Source of the DNA: Tissierellaceae bacterium
GTDB lineage: Bacteria; Bacillota; Clostridia; Tissierellales; Tissierellaceae
Direction of reading: 5' to 3'
Assembly: GCA_023229175.1 (NCBI GenBank)
Contig: JALNZV010000005.1
Coordinates: 1-64,000 of the forward strand
Length of the DNA stretch: 64,000 nucleotides
Below the pieces are notes generated by a model. That model searched no databases. It saw nothing but the letters and a program-made list of their open reading frames with translations, and was not told the DNA's origin. Shown piece by piece: positions 59,160 to 64,000 of the stretch (its first letter is position 1; every line of letters starts with the position of its first letter). Made by a program: the position numbers and the translations under genes.

Positions 59160-60081
59160 GATGATTGCCACAAGAAATGCCTATGGTGATACCTTAAAGG
59201 AGTTAGGAGAAATAAATAAAGATATAGTCGTATTAGATGCCGACCTATCGGGTTCTACAAAGACATCTGTATTTGCTAAGGCTTTTCCAGAAAGATTTAT
59301 AAATGTAGGCATAGCTGAGCAAAACTTAATGGGGACTGCAGCAGGTCTGGCAGCAGCGGGGAAAATTCCATTTGCCAGCTCTTTTGCCATGTTTGCTACG
59401 GGCAGAGCATTTGAAATAATTCGCAATTCAATTTGTTATCCAAAGTTAAATGTCAAAATAGCTGCCACCCATGCAGGTCTGACAGTAGGAGAGGATGGTG
59501 CTACACACCAAGCATTGGAGGACATAAGTATAATGAGGTCATTGCCAAATATCATAGTCCTCAGCCCTGCAGATGCAGTTGAGACAAGGCAATGTATTAT
59601 GAAAGCTGTAGAGCACAATGGTCCAGTATATATAAGACTGGGAAGAGCAAAGGTGCCCGTTATATTTGACCATGACTATGAATTTGAAATAGGTAAAGGA
59701 GTAGAACTAAGGGCAGGCACAGATATTGCCATTATTGGAACAGGAGTGATGGTAGAGAGAGCAATTTTAGCTTCGGAAAAACTTGCTGAGGAAGGAATAG
59801 CAGCTAGGGTAATAAATATGGCAAGCATAAAGCCCATAGATAAAGATATTATTATTAAGGCGGCAAAAGAAACTAAGGGTATAATAACAGTTGAAGAACA
59901 TAGTATAATAGGCGGTTTAGGTTCGGCAGTTGCTGAGGTAGTTTCTGAAAGCCATCCTGCTAAGGTACTGAGAATAGGGACGATGGACACCTTTGGCGAA
60001 TCAGGAGATGGATTTCAACTATTGGAAAAATACGGCCTAAGTGTGGACAATATAGTGAAAAAAGCTAAGGAAATATTATAG
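59152..60081 (+). CDS. Transketolase, C-terminal subunit
   Basis: This 309-residue partner of the preceding half has a pyrimidine-binding domain (VVLDADLSGSTKTSVFAKAF, then the catalytic Glu in VGIAEQNLMGTAAGLA) and a C-terminal regulatory domain (ITVEEHSIIGGLGSAVAE). The gene's stop is next to a terminator, so it closes the transcription unit. Whether it shares a transcript with the wall cluster upstream is unclear, since only 24 bp separate tagA from the N-terminal half. Confidence 0.94.
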   Translation: MTKMIATRNAYGDTLKELGEINKDIVVLDADLSGSTKTSVFAKAFPERFINVGIAEQNLMGTAAGLAAAGKIPFASSFAMFATGRAFEIIRNSICYPKLNVKIAATHAGLTVGEDGATHQALEDISIMRSLPNIIVLSPADAVETRQCIMKAVEHNGPVYIRLGRAKVPVIFDHDYEFEIGKGVELRAGTDIAIIGTGVMVERAILASEKLAEEGIAARVINMASIKPIDKDIIIKAAKETKGIITVEEHSIIGGLGSAVAEVVSESHPAKVLRIGTMDTFGESGDGFQLLEKYGLSVDNIVKKAKEIL

Positions 60082-60104
60082 GGTGACTTTGTTCACCCTT
60101 TTTT
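60081..60104 (+). terminator. Intrinsic terminator after split transketolase
   Basis: GGGTGA (60081-60086) pairs with TCACCC (60093-60098), followed by a T run. Confidence 0.9.
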
Positions 60105-60173
60105 ATTGAAATAGCACATATTCTAATCCTTTGAAGAATATTATGTATAAGAACAATTATTGGGGGGATTAGA

Positions 60174-60611
60174 TTGAAAAAAAGTCAAATTATTGCCCTG
60201 GCAATTATTTTAATTATTGCATTAGTATTTATTCCAAGGCTTATTAAGGGAAATAAAGGGGAAATAAGATTTAGCACTGTAAATGAAGAAGATATACCAG
60301 AGAAAATAGCGGAGTCGCTGCCAAAGTACATAATGGAAGAAAGAGCCTTGACCTGTAAATACAAAGATGAAGTCTATGTAGTAGTTACGAGAGGCGAAAA
60401 AAATTCAAAGGGATACGAAGTAAAAATAGATAAAATAGTTAAGGAGAAGTATTCCAAAGATATATTCGATATTACGGTATATGCGAAATTTACAGATCCT
60501 GATCTTAACGAAATCGTAGAGCAGGAATACGACTATCCATATATTGTCGTAAAGACAAACTTAAAGATTATGCCACAAGAAGTACATTTAGATATAGATT
60601 ATATTCAATAG
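60174..60611 (+). CDS. PrcB-like single-pass membrane protein
   Basis: The 145-residue protein has an N-terminal anchor (IIALAIILIIALVFIP) and an outside domain whose YVVVTRGEKNSKGYEVKIDKIV resembles the PrcB C-terminal domain of protease-complex subunits. The start is TTG after GGGGGGAT. The gene is monocistronic, between two terminators. Function beyond family resemblance is unknown. Confidence 0.75.
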   Translation: MKKSQIIALAIILIIALVFIPRLIKGNKGEIRFSTVNEEDIPEKIAESLPKYIMEERALTCKYKDEVYVVVTRGEKNSKGYEVKIDKIVKEKYSKDIFDITVYAKFTDPDLNEIVEQEYDYPYIVVKTNLKIMPQEVHLDIDYIQ

Positions 60612-60633
60612 GAGAGCAATGCTCTCTTTTTTT
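60612..60633 (+). terminator. Intrinsic terminator after the PrcB-like gene
   Basis: GAGAGCA pairs with TGCTCTC, followed by a run of seven T. Confidence 0.9.
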
Positions 60634-60646
60634 GTCGCTTATTTTA

Positions 60647-60674
60647 TTAACAGCTCCTAAATTTATGGTATAAT
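60647..60674 (+). promoter_or_regulatory. Promoter of D-serine ammonia-lyase gene
   Basis: TTAACA (60647-60652), a 16-nt spacer ending TGG and TATAAT (60669-60674) form an extended -10 promoter about 47 nt before the start. Confidence 0.75.
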
Positions 60675-60720
60675 ATAGTTTATACATAAAATATGGTACT
60701 AAATCATGGGAGGTGTTAGC

Positions 60721-61968
60721 TTGAATTTAATGGAAGAATTAAAACAAATGAAAGAAGTAATTTGGTACAATCCCAATTATGGAGAATTTGAAAGCTTTAA
60801 AGAGGATTTGCCGTTGACATTAGAGGATATAATCCATGCGGAAGAAAGATTGCAAAGATTTGCACCGTATATTAAAAGGGCTTTTCCTGAGGTCGAAGAT
60901 GGAATAATCGAATCGCCTTTAGTAAGTATTGAAAATATGAAGAAGCAAATGGAAACAGAATATGGCAAAAAAATCCACGGGAATTTAATATTAAAAAGAG
61001 ATGATTTATTGCCCATCGCAGGTTCAATAAAAGCTCGTGGAGGTATATATGAGGTATTAAAGCATGCAGAGTCTTTAGCCATGAAAAAGGGATTATTAAA
61101 CATAAATGATGACTACAGCATATTGGCTGAAGAAAAATTTAGGGATTTTTTCTCAAACTATACAATACAGGTAGGAAGCACTGGAAATCTAGGACTTAGT
61201 ATAGGTACTATATCTGCCAGAGTGGGCTTTGAGGTCATAGTCCACATGTCCCAAGACGCCAAGTCTTGGAAAAAAGATTTGCTTCGATTAAAAGGGGCAA
61301 AAGTAATTGAATATTCTTCTGACTATTCAAAGGCAGTGGAAGAAGGACGAGCCCTTTCAGAACAAAACCCTAACTCATATTTCGTAGATGATGAAAATTC
61401 TAAAGATTTATTTATGGGGTATGCCGTGGGCGGTATAAGGATGAAAAAGCAGCTGGACGCCATGAATGTAATAGTAGATAGAAATCATCCACTATTTGTC
61501 TATCTGCCCTGTGGAGTAGGGGGAGGGCCTGGGGGCGTTGCCTATGGCCTTAAATTGATGTTTGGAGATAACGTTAAGTGCTTCTTTGCAGAACCGACCC
61601 ATTCACCTGCCATGCTTTTAGGTTTAATGACGGGGCTTCATGACGAAATATCTGTTGAGGATATTGGTCTAGATAATAAAACAGAGGCAGATGGCTTAGC
61701 TGTTGGCAGACCATCATCTTTTGTCGGTAAGATTATGGACAAGATGTTGACAGGTGCCTTCACAATTGACGATTATAGACTATATGAATTTCTAAAAGCT
61801 CTATACAAGGAAGAAGGAATATTTATGGAACCTTCAGCTTTAGCAGGGTTCTATGGGCCAATTCTAACATCTGATAAATTTAAAGATGATAATATTACAC
61901 ATATATGTTGGGGAACGGGCGGTAGCCTAGTACCTGAACACATGGTTAAGGCTATATTAGAGAGTTAG
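60721..61968 (+). CDS. dsdA: D-serine ammonia-lyase
   Basis: This PLP enzyme splits D-serine into pyruvate and ammonia. The 415-residue protein has the PLP-lysine site IAGSIKARGGIYEVL, the PLP-phosphate-binding QVGSTGNLGLSIG and a Gly-rich PCGVGGGPGGVAYGL. The sequence fits DsdA rather than threonine dehydratase. The TTG at 60721 with GGGAGGTG upstream is chosen; the ATG at 60706 lies at the ribosome site itself. No DsdC regulator or D-serine transporter is adjacent. Confidence 0.92.
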   Translation: MNLMEELKQMKEVIWYNPNYGEFESFKEDLPLTLEDIIHAEERLQRFAPYIKRAFPEVEDGIIESPLVSIENMKKQMETEYGKKIHGNLILKRDDLLPIAGSIKARGGIYEVLKHAESLAMKKGLLNINDDYSILAEEKFRDFFSNYTIQVGSTGNLGLSIGTISARVGFEVIVHMSQDAKSWKKDLLRLKGAKVIEYSSDYSKAVEEGRALSEQNPNSYFVDDENSKDLFMGYAVGGIRMKKQLDAMNVIVDRNHPLFVYLPCGVGGGPGGVAYGLKLMFGDNVKCFFAEPTHSPAMLLGLMTGLHDEISVEDIGLDNKTEADGLAVGRPSSFVGKIMDKMLTGAFTIDDYRLYEFLKALYKEEGIFMEPSALAGFYGPILTSDKFKDDNITHICWGTGGSLVPEHMVKAILES

Positions 61969-62053
61969 GAATTTAAAATTTAATTAAATTTAGGAACAGA
62001 TGTCAATGTTTAATATAAACTACTATTGAAATAACTATTTGGAGGTGAATTGT

Positions 62054-64000
62054 ATGTCGGAAAAATATATAATTCCCATAGAAAGACTTAGAAATCAATG
62101 TGATTCAGGGATTTTTCCATTTGACACTACGGAAAAGTGGACTGCAAAAAGAGAACTAATAGGTCAAGATAGGGCTATGGAGGCATTAAAGTATGGCCTT
62201 GCCATGAAAAGGAAGGGATACAATATATTTGTATCCGGTTATACAGGAACAGGTCGAAATTCCTACTCTTATCTAGTGGCAAAGGAATTTGCAGAAAAAA
62301 GGCAGGTACCAAAGGATTGGTGCTATGTTTACAACTTTAAAAGACCCAATTGTCCCAAAGCCATAAGTTTAGAACCGGGGCAGGGGGTTAGTTTTAAGCA
62401 GGAAATAGAGGCAGCAATCAAAAATATAGATAAAGAAATACCTAAGGTTCTAAATTCAAAAGAATATGACGACAATAAAAATGCTATATTTAATGAAAAT
62501 AAAAAGCTTGCTGAACAAATTTTATTTGAATTAAATTCTATGGCCAAGGAATATAACTTTGTATTTAGACAAACTGACAAAGGGATTATGAGTATACCCT
62601 TAGTCGACAATAGACCTATGACTGATGAGGAAATGGGCAAGCTTACTGAAGAAGAAATCGAAAACCTTGGAAATATTTCCATGGAATTGACACAAAAATC
62701 TTTTGAGTATATTAAGCGGGTAAAATCTGTCGAGGAGAAGATGAAAAACGAAATAAAGAGGTTAAAAGAGGAGTATGTGCTGCTAGCAGCTACAAACTTT
62801 ATCGGTTCTATACAGGTAAAATACAGGGAAAATGAAGGGATTTATAATTTTCTTTTAGATATGAAAGATGATATAGTTAAAAACTACGGTATGTTCATGG
62901 AAAGAGAAGATGACAATATCATGGAAAATATATTATTTCAAGGTAGTAGAAAAGAAGAGTTTTTAAAAAGATATGCCGTAAACCTGTTTATAGATAATAG
63001 CAATAAAAATGGTGCCCCAGTTATTAGGGAAATGAATCCCAACTATTACAATCTATTTGGAAAAATAGAGTATGTAAATGAAATGGGAGTTGCAAAGACA
63101 GACCATACGAGAATTAAGCCTGGCTCCATGCACGAGGCCAATGGAGGTTACATTATAATTCAAGCAAGGGACATTCTTCAAAGTAAATTAGCATGGGATG
63201 GACTAAAAAGGGCAATGACCACAGAACAGCTAAAAATAGAGAATGTATACGTAAGCAACGTAACATCTGAAACTCTAAGGCCAGAGCCCATAGAACTGGA
63301 TATAAAGGTAATTATCGTAGGGGATTATTTCACTTATCATATGCTATACGCCTATGACGAGGAATTTAAAAAGCTATTTAGGATTAGAGCAGATTTTGAT
63401 ACAGAAATGGAAAGAAATGAAGAGAATATACTTAAGATAGGAGATTTTGTGGCCTATCAGTGTAAAGAAGAGGACTTACTCCCCTTCGACAGGGGAGCGT
63501 TAGCTGCCATAGTAGACATAAGCAGTAGAATTGCAGATGAAAAAGGAAAACTTACAGCTAGTTTTAGCCAATTAATAGAGATAATATACGAAGCCGACGG
63601 TTGGGCTGTCAGTGAAGGAAAAGATATAGTGACTAGGGAAGATGTAGAAAAAGCCAAATTAAAAAAACAGTATAGAAACAACTCTTATGAGGAAAAGCTT
63701 CTAGAATTAATAGAAAATGAAACCATAATAATAGACACAGAGGGAGAAAAGATTGGGGAAATAAACGGCCTTGCAGTAATAGATCTAGGCCAATATGCCT
63801 TTGGCAGGCCGACAAAAATTACGGCAAATACGTTTTTTGGGAAAGAAGGCATAATAAATATAGAAAAGGAATCAGAGCAAAGCGGAAACATTCACAATAA
63901 GGGTGTACTAATCCTCAGTGGGTATCTAGGTGGTAAATATGCCAGCGACATACAATTATCTATGACGGCCAGTATAACCATGGAGCAGTCTTACGACGGA
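62054..64000 (+). CDS. Lon-family ATP-dependent protease (LonB/AAA_32 type), 3' end beyond window
   Basis: The frame is open from an ATG at 62054 (GGAGGTG upstream) to the window edge, 649 residues. It matches the Lon-like AAA_32 family: a start IIPIERLRNQCDSGIFPFDTT, an ATP-binding stretch FVSGYTGTGRNSYSYLVAKE, a long coiled-coil insert (about 110-240), the second AAA part MHEANGGYIIIQARDILQSK, and the start of the Lon protease domain. The window ends at EQSYDG, just before the region where the catalytic Ser is expected, so catalytic residues cannot be checked. Confidence 0.9.
   Translation, partial: MSEKYIIPIERLRNQCDSGIFPFDTTEKWTAKRELIGQDRAMEALKYGLAMKRKGYNIFVSGYTGTGRNSYSYLVAKEFAEKRQVPKDWCYVYNFKRPNCPKAISLEPGQGVSFKQEIEAAIKNIDKEIPKVLNSKEYDDNKNAIFNENKKLAEQILFELNSMAKEYNFVFRQTDKGIMSIPLVDNRPMTDEEMGKLTEEEIENLGNISMELTQKSFEYIKRVKSVEEKMKNEIKRLKEEYVLLAATNFIGSIQVKYRENEGIYNFLLDMKDDIVKNYGMFMEREDDNIMENILFQGSRKEEFLKRYAVNLFIDNSNKNGAPVIREMNPNYYNLFGKIEYVNEMGVAKTDHTRIKPGSMHEANGGYIIIQARDILQSKLAWDGLKRAMTTEQLKIENVYVSNVTSETLRPEPIELDIKVIIVGDYFTYHMLYAYDEEFKKLFRIRADFDTEMERNEENILKIGDFVAYQCKEEDLLPFDRGALAAIVDISSRIADEKGKLTASFSQLIEIIYEADGWAVSEGKDIVTREDVEKAKLKKQYRNNSYEEKLLELIENETIIIDTEGEKIGEINGLAVIDLGQYAFGRPTKITANTFFGKEGIINIEKESEQSGNIHNKGVLILSGYLGGKYASDIQLSMTASITMEQSYDG

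Overview
The window looks like chromosomal DNA from a low-GC, anaerobic, endospore-forming member of the Clostridia, possibly Tissierellia-like. The support is AT-rich codon use, strong AGGAGG-type ribosome sites with many TTG/GTG starts, two CotF-like spore coat genes, a GerS-like germination lipoprotein beside alanine racemase, PyrR and T-box leaders, a Gram-positive LexA box and a UGA-containing glutaredoxin-like gene. The taxonomic call is inference; no rRNA or other marker gene is present.

Layout. 1-1250: IS3/IS150-type insertion sequence. 1.4-2.5 kb: rdgB and a YfcE-type phosphoesterase. 2.5-3.4 kb: six tRNA genes behind a consensus promoter, with two 47-bp repeats and potential hairpins between the first two tRNAs. 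3.5-9.1 kb: Na/Pi cotransporter, RNase Z, DapF, and an antiporter paired with a PII-like protein. 9.2-15.4 kb: S41 peptidase, ProC, a LiaF-like protein, a GntR-ABC operon with a visible operator, and an M48 protease. 15.4-18.5 kb (minus): LexA-box Y-family polymerase operon, a DUF3787-like protein and a VanW protein. 18.7-24.4 kb: SpeD/SpeE, a PAS-GGDEF cyclase, an HD hydrolase, a choloylglycine-hydrolase-family enzyme and a MATE pump. 24.4-27.9 kb (minus): an 88-residue unknown and a T-box-controlled TrpXYZ-type ABC importer. 28.1-34.7 kb: racemase, HAD phosphatase, psuGK, the selenocysteine glutaredoxin candidate, a CBS/DRTGG pyrophosphatase and a DUF401 protein. 34.8-41.2 kb: spore coat genes, then pyrBICFKDE behind a PyrR attenuator.

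41.6-49.4 kb: heterodimeric ABC exporter, a coiled-coil unknown, an AcpS-NnrD fusion, gerS-like, alr and mazEF. 49.5-60.1 kb: a cell-surface glycopolymer cluster (LTA-synthase-like enzyme, O-antigen-ligase-like protein, two GT4 enzymes, two DUF4330 proteins, CsaB, a secreted unknown, TagA) ending in split transketolase. 60.2-64 kb: a PrcB-like protein, D-serine ammonia-lyase and a Lon-family protease cut by the window end.

How the parts work together. The pyr operon makes UMP from carbamoyl phosphate and aspartate; carAB is not in the window. RNase Z can mature those tRNAs that lack an encoded CCA. PsuK/PsuG degrade pseudouridine. SpeD/SpeE make spermidine. Alanine racemase and the GerS-like protein tie cell-wall D-alanine to spore biology, and the surface cluster probably builds a pyruvylated wall polymer. 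The least expected items are the UGA-containing glutaredoxin gene (31499-31756), the AcpS-NnrD fusion, the structured repeats in the tRNA cluster and the LexA-box polymerase operon with two small unknown partners.
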